Made by a program: the position numbers and the translations under genes. The notes beneath the pieces are model-generated. The model worked only from the letters and a program-made list of their open reading frames with translations, was not told where the DNA came from and did no database searches. Below are positions 6,717-14,691 of a stretch of DNA of 26,084 bases, piece after piece; within the stretch, counting starts at the first letter, position 1, and each line of letters starts with the position of its first letter. Source of the DNA: a virus; IMG/VR virus record IMGVR_UViG_3300048556_000194, positions 1 through 26,084 of that record. The stretch is one strand, 5' to 3'.

Positions 6717-7002
6717 AACGACTGGTGATACTTTGGTTGCTATTACCATTGGTCAAATGGATAATATTTATGTTGAATTGTTGCAAAAAGATTCTCTTGT
6801 TTCTCAAGCGAAAATAAACGCGTTTAAGGAACTCAAGTACATTGAGTTAATAGATAGTACACAAACTAATCTTGAACGCACTCAACACGCCCTAAATCAC
6901 CTTAATGAACGTTATAGTAAACAACAACACAAACTTAAACGTTCACGCCAATCACTATTGATTGCACTTGGTGTTATTGCTTTGCAGATTATTTTAAAAT
7001 AA
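6637..7002 (+). CDS. Secreted coiled-coil protein with C-terminal membrane anchor, 121 aa
   Basis: A 121-aa protein with a signal peptide of Bacteroidota type (residues 1-20, cut probably at AYSQ-N), a long helical region (about 55-100, with QTNLERTQHALNHLNERYSK) likely to be a coiled coil, and a C-terminal transmembrane segment SLLIALGVIALQIIL. There is no lipobox cysteine, so it is neither a classical o-spanin nor a u-spanin. It begins inside the previous gene and its stop lies in a palindrome shared with the stop of the converging late operon. A cell-envelope role is likely; spanin-like lysis function is one option. Confidence 0.6.
   Translation: MKEKFLIITSFLLLNVFAYSQNALIDETTGDTLVAITIGQMDNIYVELLQKDSLVSQAKINAFKELKYIELIDSTQTNLERTQHALNHLNERYSKQQHKLKRSRQSLLIALGVIALQIILK
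6989..7002. other. AT-only palindrome holding both convergent stop codons
   Basis: TTATTTTAAAATAA is a perfect 14-base palindrome. It contains the TAA of the plus-strand gene (7000-7002) and the TAA of the minus-strand gene (6996-6994), so the two operons overlap by nine bases. No GC stem or T-run is present, so it is not an ordinary terminator. Confidence 0.6.
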
Positions 7003-8112
7003 ATGCGTAAACCTTGCCACCTGACCATGATCTTTGTGTAATAGGAAACCTTCAATCGCTTTTAATGAATGGTATCCATTCCGATGATGCCAAGAATCCG
7101 TACCACTTGGTGAACGTAATGACTCTATTGTTATATTCTGAAAATCTTTCGATTGCTTATGGTGAACATGGTGGGTAAAAATGTATCTGTGCTTTGTGTC
7201 CGCCCAATATTCTTTTGCTTCAACTGCCATGAGCAATGGAAGGTCATTCATCTTTGCACCATCACCATGTGTTGTGCCAATAACATTTTGACCATACTTA
7301 AAATATTTTCGATGTGCAATTGAGCAATCAAAGGTCATATTTTTATTGTTCCTAAACCACGTTTGAATTACATCCGCTAAAAAGAACCCACTTTGATAGT
7401 CATGATTTGAAGGGTTGAAAGTAAAATGTACATCCGCCAATGGAAGTAACATCTCAAGTACATCAACATAAACTTGTTTTGCCATAAGAAAGTTTGAATA
7501 CCACATCCCATCTGTATCTTGTGGTGTTCCTGAAGTTGTTTGTCTTTTTGGTGAATCAATATGCAATATGTCATTACCGCCAATAAAAAGTATTTGGTCT
7601 ATGTTATACCCTCGTGATTTATCAATAATGCCTTGCACACCTTCCTTCACACGTTGCACTGCAATGTTTGAATTATAGTCCTCACCAGTTTCAAACGCTT
7701 CACAAAGTTTTCCAATGTGAACATCAGCTGGATCAACAACCAACAAATGACCATCTTGAATTTTGGTTCGTGTTAGTGGTGGGTAGGTTGGTGCATAATC
7801 TTTTAAATCATTGATGAGTTGTTCACGTATTTTATCATAATCAACCGCACCTTCAAAGTCAGGGTTCTTGAAAAATAGTGATGTGTCTTTTGTCTTAACC
7901 CAACCATGTTTGACATTGTGAGTTGGCACACCAGCCATTTCACAATAATTGTCAATCTTGGATTTTAAATTTAAGAAGTATTTTTTTACACTCGATGGTG
8001 CTTTGCCAGTTAAGTCAGCAACACGTTTGTAATATTGAACACGCTGCTCATTATCAAATTGTGGATACTTGTTAAAAATCTCAATCCATTCATCCGAATA
8101 AATCCTTTTCAT
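6994..8112 (-). CDS. Helix-turn-helix plus calcineurin-like metallophosphoesterase, 372 aa
   Basis: The C-terminal two thirds carry all metal-site motifs of calcineurin-like phosphoesterases: DxH as PADVH (D130, H132), GGND (178-181), NPSNHD (233-238), THGD (281-284) and THHVHH (313-318). Such enzymes hydrolyse phosphodiesters or phosphomonoesters with two metal ions. Residues 1-50 (NEQRVQYYKRVADLTGKAPS, then SVKKYFL) resemble a helix-turn-helix, suggesting it works on or near DNA. It is the last gene of the late operon and overlaps the amidase gene by 23 bases. Related phage proteins are common but their substrate is not established. Confidence 0.82.
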   Translation of the reverse strand: MKRIYSDEWIEIFNKYPQFDNEQRVQYYKRVADLTGKAPSSVKKYFLNLKSKIDNYCEMAGVPTHNVKHGWVKTKDTSLFFKNPDFEGAVDYDKIREQLINDLKDYAPTYPPLTRTKIQDGHLLVVDPADVHIGKLCEAFETGEDYNSNIAVQRVKEGVQGIIDKSRGYNIDQILFIGGNDILHIDSPKRQTTSGTPQDTDGMWYSNFLMAKQVYVDVLEMLLPLADVHFTFNPSNHDYQSGFFLADVIQTWFRNNKNMTFDCSIAHRKYFKYGQNVIGTTHGDGAKMNDLPLLMAVEAKEYWADTKHRYIFTHHVHHKQSKDFQNITIESLRSPSGTDSWHHRNGYHSLKAIEGFLLHKDHGQVARFTHLF

Positions 8113-8506
8113 TTTCTACATTGTATGATGGACACGCTTTGTTTGAAAACTCATTATGTCCATGTATTGACACATCAGGATAACAACCTTTTAACTTTTT
8201 TACAAGTCTAATTATTGAATCCTTTTGTGCTTTTGTTCTTGTGTCTTTTGGTGTTTTGCCATCTGCTTCAACACCCCCAACATATGCAACCCCTATTGAA
8301 TATTTGTTTTGCCCTTTGCAATGTGCTCCCATCAATTCAATTGGTCGACCAGCATGAATCTCACCATTTTTTATTCCTATCACATAATGATAACCAATAT
8401 CTGACCACCCACGATTCAAATGCCATCTTCGTATTGTATCAACGCTTATGTCATCCCCTTCACGTGTTGCAGTGCAATGAATAATTATCTTATGGATTGC
8501 CCTCAT
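8090..8506 (-). CDS. Endolysin: N-acetylmuramoyl-L-alanine amidase, 138 aa
   Basis: Cuts the amide bond between muramic acid and the stem peptide. The length and motifs match the T7 lysozyme type (amidase family 2): zinc ligands His10 in IIIHCTATR, His117 and Cys125 in HGHNEFSNKACPSY, with Tyr40 and Lys123 at the places of the T7 catalytic Tyr46 and Lys128. No signal peptide is present, so it needs the holin encoded just upstream (4-base overlap). It is followed by the metallophosphoesterase gene. T7-type amidases sometimes also bind RNA polymerase; nothing in the sequence speaks for or against this. Confidence 0.9.
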   Translation of the reverse strand: MRAIHKIIIHCTATREGDDISVDTIRRWHLNRGWSDIGYHYVIGIKNGEIHAGRPIELMGAHCKGQNKYSIGVAYVGGVEADGKTPKDTRTKAQKDSIIRLVKKLKGCYPDVSIHGHNEFSNKACPSYNVENEKDLFG

Positions 8507-8922
8507 AATTGTTTTTTTACATCCTTGATCTTGGAAATCATTTGTTTGAATTTATCAATAAACGAATAACCTTTGACTGCAATAAATGATTCATCCATTG
8601 ACTTAACTTCAATGCTTATCAATGTAAGTGCAACAATTTTAGTTGCAAGATATTCCACATCCACAACGCTTTTTGTTAGTTCGTTAATGATAAACACATC
8701 CGAACCATACACCATCATAATGGTTGTGATGTATGAAATAAGTTTTGGAACGAGTCCATTCCGAAATATTTTAGATGTGATTTTTTCGTTTAATTGCTTG
8801 GCTTTCCAAATGCCAAACGCAGTATCAATAATTGTGCTTAAACTTATTAAAATTATAAGCGGTTTGATTGGTGCAAAAAATAGTATTATTACTTTCAATA
8901 TAGATGTCAAATAGGTTTTCAT
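8503..8922 (-). CDS. Holin, 139 aa
   Basis: A 139-aa membrane protein with about three to four hydrophobic segments (roughly 8-35, 62-80, 88-105), a basic loop after the first (WKAKQLNEKI) and a Lys-rich tail. The motif around DTAFGIWKAKQ resembles the TcdE/phi29-type holins (phage_holin_4). Holins form inner-membrane lesions that release the endolysin at a set time. Its position directly before the amidase, with a 4-base overlap, supports the call. Confidence 0.75.
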   Translation of the reverse strand: MKTYLTSILKVIILFFAPIKPLIILISLSTIIDTAFGIWKAKQLNEKITSKIFRNGLVPKLISYITTIMMVYGSDVFIINELTKSVVDVEYLATKIVALTLISIEVKSMDESFIAVKGYSFIDKFKQMISKIKDVKKQL

Positions 8923-9278
8923 TCTTCTTCATCCATTTCAGGAACAACACAAAATGTTGATTCAGGATATTTAATACAGTAAGCCTTTAAATAAAGCGAA
9001 TCATCTCCAGCGAATGTATGTACACCAACTGGATCAGGATAAACCTCATAATCCTCTAAACTTTCAACCTCTTCGTTCAATAACATATCAACTGAATATT
9101 TAGTCGATAGGTCTGTGCATTCGCCTTCCTCATCAAATGCCTTGCAAATATGTCCAATCTCAACGACTGCGTTTATGGATTCGATTAATGTTTCGTTCCC
9201 CTCCTCATCTTTATTATATAAGGTTGGTCTAATGGTTTCCCATTGACTATCTGTAAATTCGTATTTCTTAAATATCAT
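8919..9278 (-). CDS. Hypothetical acidic protein after the tail fibre, 119 aa
   Basis: A 119-aa strongly acidic protein beginning MIFKKYEFTDSQWETIRPTL and ending PEMDEEE. It contains four cysteines and no membrane segment or recognised domain. It lies between the receptor-binding candidate (three bases upstream) and the holin (4-base overlap). Small acidic genes following fibre genes are often fibre assembly chaperones or minor tail components, but no specific family is recognised. Confidence 0.65.
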   Translation of the reverse strand: MIFKKYEFTDSQWETIRPTLYNKDEEGNETLIESINAVVEIGHICKAFDEEGECTDLSTKYSVDMLLNEEVESLEDYEVYPDPVGVHTFAGDDSLYLKAYCIKYPESTFCVVPEMDEEE

Positions 9279-9281
9279 TTT

Positions 9282-10820
9282 TTAACTTGTTAATGTTGTT
9301 AATTCGCTATCACTTAACGCCTCATCAAAGACCATTAGTTGTTTGCATTTGCCGTAGAAATCAAGTGAACCATCACCTTTATCAAATGATAATTCTGTAA
9401 ACGTTCCACTCGAAAACGCAGCAAAAGAAGTGTCAGTTGCAACCTCAACGCCATTAATCCATAATGCACAATCATTTACTTTATATTTAACTGCAATTTT
9501 ATTTGAATTAGTTATCGTTAGGTTTTGATTATATATGCCTAAATTAGTCCCACTTCCTGCACTTTCAACCGCTATTTGATTGCTCGTATTTTGATAAAAT
9601 AAAGATATTCTATTGGTGGCAGTTCCGTCAGAAAGACTGATTTGTCTGTAAGTTGAATCATTAGCCAACGCTGCTATCTCGGCAAATAAAACACCCTCTG
9701 TACTATTAAACGTCGCTGAAGTCCCAGCATTGTTGCAGACATCGGCGGTGCGAGTTGCGGTTGCTCCGCTTGTGTAAATTAGCGAAGTGCTAAAACTTCC
9801 CGCCTCAACTTGGAATCCAAATACAGATACATCAGCACCACTTGAACCAGCTAACCCTACATAGCTACCATTGGTTGCGGTATATGTAAATTCAAATCTT
9901 TTCCAATCGCTTGTTAACGAAATTGCACTATTAACCGCACCGCTTCCATTTGTAAAGAATCCAAACGATTGAGTATTTGTATCATTTCTTTTTGCATAGC
10001 AAGAAATAGTATATTCAGTTCCACTTGCTTGTAAAGTATTACCAAGAAATCCATTACTCGTAAATTGCAATCTTGTTGCGTTACTTGTTCCGTCTGGAGA
10101 AGTTATGTAGTTTGCAGTCCTTGTAACATTACTTGCTAACGACCAACCATTTATATCAGTGCTTTTAGTTTCTATATTAGTTCTCTGTCCTTCCAGTAAT
10201 AAACTCGCACAACTTCCATCGCTATAATCCAAGCGAGGAACGTTTGCCGACATTTCCTCAATCAACCCCTCACTATTTACCCTCGTTGCACTTGATGAAC
10301 GAGAGAAAGTGAAGTCGCCTATGTTTGTTGCTTCTTTAACGCTTACGTTGTCTAATAAAGCCGATTGCCCAATGCTTGTTCCGTGTGAGCTTCCAATATA
10401 AGTTGTTGTTGCAGTTGCAGTAAATTCGTGAGTAATAGTTACAGCATTTGTTGTTGTGTTAAAAGATGAGTCAAAAAATGCTCCATCTAAATTTGAGCCA
10501 TTTGATAACTTTAATTGAATCCCAGTGCTACTATCTATATTGGTAATGGTTGCAGTTGCTAAATATTTTTTGCCAACAACTGTTGTTATTCCTTGCCTAA
10601 CCCTACCTAACGAGATAGTGCTAACAATTTTCATTTGTCCACTTACGATAGATAATGTTGAATTGTAATCTGGACTTGACCAATTTGTTGTTCCACCACT
10701 AAAATCCCCATTCGTAACCAACTCACTACCATACGTTGGAGTAGGTTTTACCGAGTATAGCTTTCCATTTTTATATCCGCTTGGGATTTGGATTAAACTT
10801 GCTTTGTCTAAAATACTCAT
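9282..10820 (-). CDS. Tail fibre / receptor-binding candidate with carbohydrate-binding and LamG-like domains, 512 aa
   Basis: A beta-rich, Ser/Thr/Asn-rich protein with several modules: residues 30-165, a CBM4/9-like jelly roll (ELVTNGDFSGGTTNWS ... LDNVSVKE); residues 170-215, a motif seen in many phage tail proteins (DFTFSRSSSATRVN, then PRLDY and LLLEGQRTN); residues 215-360, a second jelly roll; residues 365-512, a LamG/concanavalin-like end with LMVFDEALSDSEL. These modules bind surface sugars, so it probably helps the phage attach. Parts of the gene are visibly GC-richer than neighbours (33 G+C of 60 at 9721-9780), suggesting exchange. It overlaps a 50-aa gene upstream by ATGA. Confidence 0.78.
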   Translation of the reverse strand: MSILDKASLIQIPSGYKNGKLYSVKPTPTYGSELVTNGDFSGGTTNWSSPDYNSTLSIVSGQMKIVSTISLGRVRQGITTVVGKKYLATATITNIDSSTGIQLKLSNGSNLDGAFFDSSFNTTTNAVTITHEFTATATTTYIGSSHGTSIGQSALLDNVSVKEATNIGDFTFSRSSSATRVNSEGLIEEMSANVPRLDYSDGSCASLLLEGQRTNIETKSTDINGWSLASNVTRTANYITSPDGTSNATRLQFTSNGFLGNTLQASGTEYTISCYAKRNDTNTQSFGFFTNGSGAVNSAISLTSDWKRFEFTYTATNGSYVGLAGSSGADVSVFGFQVEAGSFSTSLIYTSGATATRTADVCNNAGTSATFNSTEGVLFAEIAALANDSTYRQISLSDGTATNRISLFYQNTSNQIAVESAGSGTNLGIYNQNLTITNSNKIAVKYKVNDCALWINGVEVATDTSFAAFSSGTFTELSFDKGDGSLDFYGKCKQLMVFDEALSDSELTTLTS

Positions 10821-10969
10821 TTGATTCTGTTTAAATTATTAATTATACAACTTTGATTTTCAACCACACCTCCGTCAGCTAACACTCTTAATTTGTATGC
10901 CTCAAAAAGAATTCGACCAATTGAATCGAATGTTTTTATTGCACTATATTGAACACCAAATCCAATCAT
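10817..10969 (-). CDS. Small tail-module protein, 50 aa
   Basis: A 50-codon frame fills what would otherwise be a gap: ATG at 10969 overlaps the previous stop (TAATG) and TGA at 10817 overlaps the next start (ATGA). The product starts MIGFGVQYSAIKTF and contains AYKLRVLADGGVVENQSC, a pattern that recurs in short structural proteins of Bacteroidota phages just ahead of fibre genes. It may be an N-terminal adaptor or fibre attachment peptide. Coupling at both ends makes it real; the role is inferred. Confidence 0.7.
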   Translation of the reverse strand: MIGFGVQYSAIKTFDSIGRILFEAYKLRVLADGGVVENQSCIINNLNRIK

Positions 10970-11244
10970 TAAAGTTTGATCAATAATACAGACCCACTTG
11001 CAACACTTACAGTCTTAAATGGTCGTTCACTCGCTGGAGCAATCACCATCCCTTTGGTTAATGTCTTTCCAGTCAATCCCCATTCTGTAAGAATGTTGTT
11101 GTCTAAAACATCAGTTAATGCAGTAAAAACCACATCATCATTGACCACTAAAAATCTATAATTTGTCGCAATAGTTCCAGTTATAACCGCACCATTGTCT
11201 GCATATTTTCCGCCTTTTAAAGCAACTAATTCCTCTATTGTCAT
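10969..11244 (-). CDS. Hypothetical tail-module protein, 91 aa
   Basis: A 91-aa protein with helical start MTIEELVALKGGKY followed by alternating beta segments (AVITGTIATNYRFLVVNDDV, and SVASGSVLLIKL at the end). No signal peptide or cysteine is present. The beta-rich form and location between a DUF3168-like gene and the fibre genes suggest a small virion component, perhaps a decoration or fibre-collar protein. No family recognised. Confidence 0.65.
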   Translation of the reverse strand: MTIEELVALKGGKYADNGAVITGTIATNYRFLVVNDDVVFTALTDVLDNNILTEWGLTGKTLTKGMVIAPASERPFKTVSVASGSVLLIKL

Positions 11245-11248
11245 TTAT

Positions 11249-11644
11249 TTAAATACTTTCTCTAACACTATACTCCATGATCACTCTCGCACATTGCGAA
11301 GTTGAATCAAACATTATTTCCTGATTGCTTAAATAAATTTGCTGAATTGTTTTGCCACCACTTACACCTTTAAATCGATTTAAAATCAAATCAATTTTGT
11401 CAGCAATATTTGATGCTTCAGCAAATCCACCATTACCATCTTTGACTTTACTTGCAAAAATGTTTATTTCAACATCGTGATTTATTATTGAGTATCCATC
11501 CTTAAAGTTTTCAGGCGTGGATTGTTCGGTTATAATAACACGAGGAAATAAATTTTCTTGTGCAGCAAGTCCATAGTTCAACTGCTCAACTATACTTGTT
11601 ATTGATGAAACATTTAGCAGTTGATAGATAGCACCTCCAATCAT
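11249..11644 (-). CDS. Tail terminator / completion protein, DUF3168-like, 131 aa
   Basis: A 131-aa protein with the general form of DUF3168 tail completion proteins: a helical start GAIYQLLNVSSI, then LFPRVIITEQ (the usual 'P-x-pTf' strand), a central strand HDVEINIFASKV, a helix EASNIADKIDLILN, and a final strand pair ending ARVIMEYSVRE. Such proteins cap the tail tube or join tail to head. In HK97-like phages the gene lies between gp10-like and major tail protein; here that place (about 18000) is taken by a 77-aa unknown and this gene lies after the tail tip genes. The call rests on secondary-structure pattern. Confidence 0.55.
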   Translation of the reverse strand: MIGGAIYQLLNVSSITSIVEQLNYGLAAQENLFPRVIITEQSTPENFKDGYSIINHDVEINIFASKVKDGNGGFAEASNIADKIDLILNRFKGVSGGKTIQQIYLSNQEIMFDSTSQCARVIMEYSVRESI

Positions 11645-11662
11645 TTATGCAAATTTGTACTA

Positions 11663-11983
11663 TCAATCAAATTTATTAGTGTAAACTTTTTTACTTTGTT
11701 TTGCAGTTTTTGATGCATTGCATGATCGACACAATGCTTGGAAGTTGTTTTCATCCCATTTATCACCACCATCAGACACTGGAACAATGTGGTCAGTGTA
11801 GTATGATGATTGATGACAATCCACAACCTCACACACTGGATTGTGCATTTTATATGCAAGTGATAATTTTCGCCAACGTGATGTATTGTAGAATTTTAAA
11901 TCCGCTTGGTCCTTCAACCAATTCTTTTTTTTCTTTGGTTTATCATCTTTAAATGAATAAACTTTGTGTGGCATTCTTGGCAT
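11663..11983 (-). CDS. HNH endonuclease, 106 aa
   Basis: A compact HNH nuclease with zinc cysteines C51 and C56 (CEVVDC) and C85 and C88 (CRSC), catalytic DH at 64-65 (YYTDHIVPVS), Asn79/80 in DENNFQALC, and Asn89/Lys92. The first 20 residues are basic. HNH genes beside the terminase often assist genome packaging; this one lies instead inside the tail module, just after the 901-aa tail gene (TAATG overlap), so it could be a packaging nuclease that moved or a homing-type freestanding nuclease. Confidence 0.88.
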   Translation of the reverse strand: MPRMPHKVYSFKDDKPKKKKNWLKDQADLKFYNTSRWRKLSLAYKMHNPVCEVVDCHQSSYYTDHIVPVSDGGDKWDENNFQALCRSCNASKTAKQSKKVYTNKFD

Positions 11984-14688
11984 TAGTCAGGATGATGTGT
12001 GTTGCCTTGCAAACGATGATAATCACCATTACCATCACGCCAATAAATATAAGATTCATGGAACATAAACTCACCATTTTTAAAATAATTACCACCACTT
12101 TCAGGAGTTGGTGCAAGTGCATTCCCTTTCATTTGGAATAAATCCGCACGTACTTTGTTTGATTCAGTGACTTCACCTTTCTTAAAAACTGGAATGTCAC
12201 CCTCACTTATTGGATAGGTTGTTTCTTTTTGAACAACTGGAATAACTATTGCACCAACATCAATATCCGATGTCACTTCAAAATAATCCGTTTCATTGTT
12301 ATTGTTTGAGTTAATAACACTCAAAATATCCCCTTGATAAATTCTATCACCAGTATATGGTGGAATATTTATTTGTTGAACAACGTGATTGTCAGGAAAA
12401 AATTCTTCAACATAATCAACACCCTCAAAAACACCACCATCAGCGACAACTCTATTTTTTTGGAATACTGCATAAGTGTCTGATGAATCAAGCATTGGTG
12501 TGAGTTCTTCAATACCTCTATAAATTTTATTAGTGTTTTCAACCACCTCACCATTGTTTGTTGATATATCAGCTGGATCAATGTTGTCTTTTATTCTTTT
12601 AATTGCAACACCAGTTCTTGCAGATATTTGTTCAAACCATTCCCCACTTACCTCATCCATTTCATAATCACGTGTGCAACCACTAAACACATACACCTTG
12701 TCATTGTATGCTAATGATTGATATGGATAATAATCACCAACAATTGTACTCATTATTTTTTCAACTGGCTTTGTTTGCAATGACATTGCTTCCATTACAC
12801 GAGCATAAGATAAAAATGGATATGTGTCAAAATCACAATCCCATGTTGTTGATTCAACCAAACTAAATGATTGTGTATTGTTGTAATTTTCATCAATCTG
12901 AATCTTTGCAATTGTTGATGTACCAATTTCAGAATCAACAATAATCAACGGATCAAGTTCAACTTCTTTTGTATAAAAACCGCTTGGATTTTCAACCTCC
13001 AAAGTCATTGTGTTATTATCGTCACTTAATTCTTGTGGAAATAAAATTTCTATATCATCAACATAAAAAGCATTTGAAAAACCATTTGTTCCATCTGCAA
13101 GTGTAATAATATCATCTTTACCATCATATTTAAAAGTAACTCTAAAAGTCATATCATTTGCTTGAAAATTAATTAATGGTGTATCAAAATATACAAATGA
13201 TGATGAAGTTGTATTTTTTACAATTTTAGTCCATTTACGATTTGTTGAATTGTTGTCATTATACCATTTCCCTTCAAGTTGTGGTTCATTTCCAACACCT
13301 TTAATGTAGCGACTATTACTAAAAAGTTCTAAATCAATTTTGCATGAAAAATTTGCATTTGTGTTGCTATCTTGACCAAATGCAGTTTTTACTCTCATTC
13401 TTATACGAATATTAGCTTGACCTTGTCCAGTTATGTTACCAATATTTTTACTTCTCACAACAAAACCTTGCAATCCAAATGGTTTTTGACTTTTTAAAAT
13501 TACATCATCAATATCAAGTTTACCCTCAATGTGTTGCTTTGCTAAAATTCTTGTTCGATATGCACCAGCAAAATATCCAAATGTTCCACCAGCTAATATG
13601 TTTAAATTTTCACTTCCTGAATTACCAACTGACTTTTGATGTGTGTATGTGTCATCAGTATAAGTACCATCTTTTATATACTCACGATATTTGATTGTTG
13701 TTGCATCAAAATTTCTTACTTGCTGAATCCAATACACACCATCAGCATGGTATATTCGACAACTGAACAAATCCATTAATCCTTTTAGTGCATCATAATA
13801 TGACAAATACTGTGTTGGATTTTCATTCGTGTCACCAATAAACATATTGTCAGGAATGTATGTGTAATCAATTGGTGAATCATCCGTTGTTGTGGTTGCT
13901 TCAAGTACACGTGATGAATATTCAATTGATTCACGAATGTAAGCATCTGATGCTGACCAAAATTGTTTGAGTCCAAGAATGTCAAGAATCTCAAATATAT
14001 TGCTTTGTATTTTATTGACTGATAATGTTGTTTGTGTGTACTCGTATTTTTTAAGTGCATCAAGTCCATCAATGGCTTTGAATGTATATGGTCTTGGTTT
14101 ATCTATATTAGACCATTGAACAAGGTCCATTACAATGATACCAGCCCAATCAAGTTCCCAATCAGTTGTGTATCTATAAACTAATAATTTTAGTTTGTTA
14201 TCTTGTGTGATTTGGTATTGTTCAAAGAACCTATCAAAATAACGATCATTATTTGCATATGTGACTGATGTGCTTGATGACTTTATTGAACCAAGTATTT
14301 CATCCCCTTCACCTTTCCATTCTGTTTTTAAATCAATTAAATCAGGATTAAATGTTGGTTTGTATTGGTCTGTTGTGGTTGTGGATGAAGGACCACCAAT
14401 GTGAGTAAATGTTGCAGAATATGCAACACTCGTTGTGATTTGTGTTGTGATTCCGTTTGAAAAAATACCGGTTACACTGACCGCTTGTGTTGATGATGAT
14501 GTGTGAAGAAATAAATTTTTCCCAGTTTGTAAATAATCACGCCAATCTTTATTGATGTAAAATGTGTTTCCAGTTCCACCAACTATTGCAACCTTTGGCA
14601 AACCAACATAATCATCACCAAACAATTCAACTTTGTATCGTGTGTTATTGTCTGACCTTAATTCACTACTAAATATTACACCACTCAT
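11983..14688 (-). CDS. Large tail-tip / baseplate hub protein, 901 aa
   Basis: A 901-aa protein directly after the tape measure, the place of the distal tail and tail-associated lysin genes. The N-terminal 320 residues (strands such as RYKVELFGDDYVGLPKVA, then DLIDLKTEWKG, LDWAGIIVMDLVQW and PYTFKAIDGLDALKKYEY) look like the hub fold of baseplate proteins. Residues about 380-560 hold an apparent jelly-roll insertion (NIRIRMRVKTAFGQ ... YVDDIEILFP), perhaps a sugar-binding module. The end (ENGEFMFHESYIYW region) resembles tail-tip proteins that close with a short fibre-like segment. No peptidase motif is seen. Assignment is from order, size and fold impression. Confidence 0.72.
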   Translation of the reverse strand: MSGVIFSSELRSDNNTRYKVELFGDDYVGLPKVAIVGGTGNTFYINKDWRDYLQTGKNLFLHTSSSTQAVSVTGIFSNGITTQITTSVAYSATFTHIGGPSSTTTTDQYKPTFNPDLIDLKTEWKGEGDEILGSIKSSSTSVTYANNDRYFDRFFEQYQITQDNKLKLLVYRYTTDWELDWAGIIVMDLVQWSNIDKPRPYTFKAIDGLDALKKYEYTQTTLSVNKIQSNIFEILDILGLKQFWSASDAYIRESIEYSSRVLEATTTTDDSPIDYTYIPDNMFIGDTNENPTQYLSYYDALKGLMDLFSCRIYHADGVYWIQQVRNFDATTIKYREYIKDGTYTDDTYTHQKSVGNSGSENLNILAGGTFGYFAGAYRTRILAKQHIEGKLDIDDVILKSQKPFGLQGFVVRSKNIGNITGQGQANIRIRMRVKTAFGQDSNTNANFSCKIDLELFSNSRYIKGVGNEPQLEGKWYNDNNSTNRKWTKIVKNTTSSSFVYFDTPLINFQANDMTFRVTFKYDGKDDIITLADGTNGFSNAFYVDDIEILFPQELSDDNNTMTLEVENPSGFYTKEVELDPLIIVDSEIGTSTIAKIQIDENYNNTQSFSLVESTTWDCDFDTYPFLSYARVMEAMSLQTKPVEKIMSTIVGDYYPYQSLAYNDKVYVFSGCTRDYEMDEVSGEWFEQISARTGVAIKRIKDNIDPADISTNNGEVVENTNKIYRGIEELTPMLDSSDTYAVFQKNRVVADGGVFEGVDYVEEFFPDNHVVQQINIPPYTGDRIYQGDILSVINSNNNNETDYFEVTSDIDVGAIVIPVVQKETTYPISEGDIPVFKKGEVTESNKVRADLFQMKGNALAPTPESGGNYFKNGEFMFHESYIYWRDGNGDYHRLQGNTHHPD

Positions 14689-14691
14689 TTA

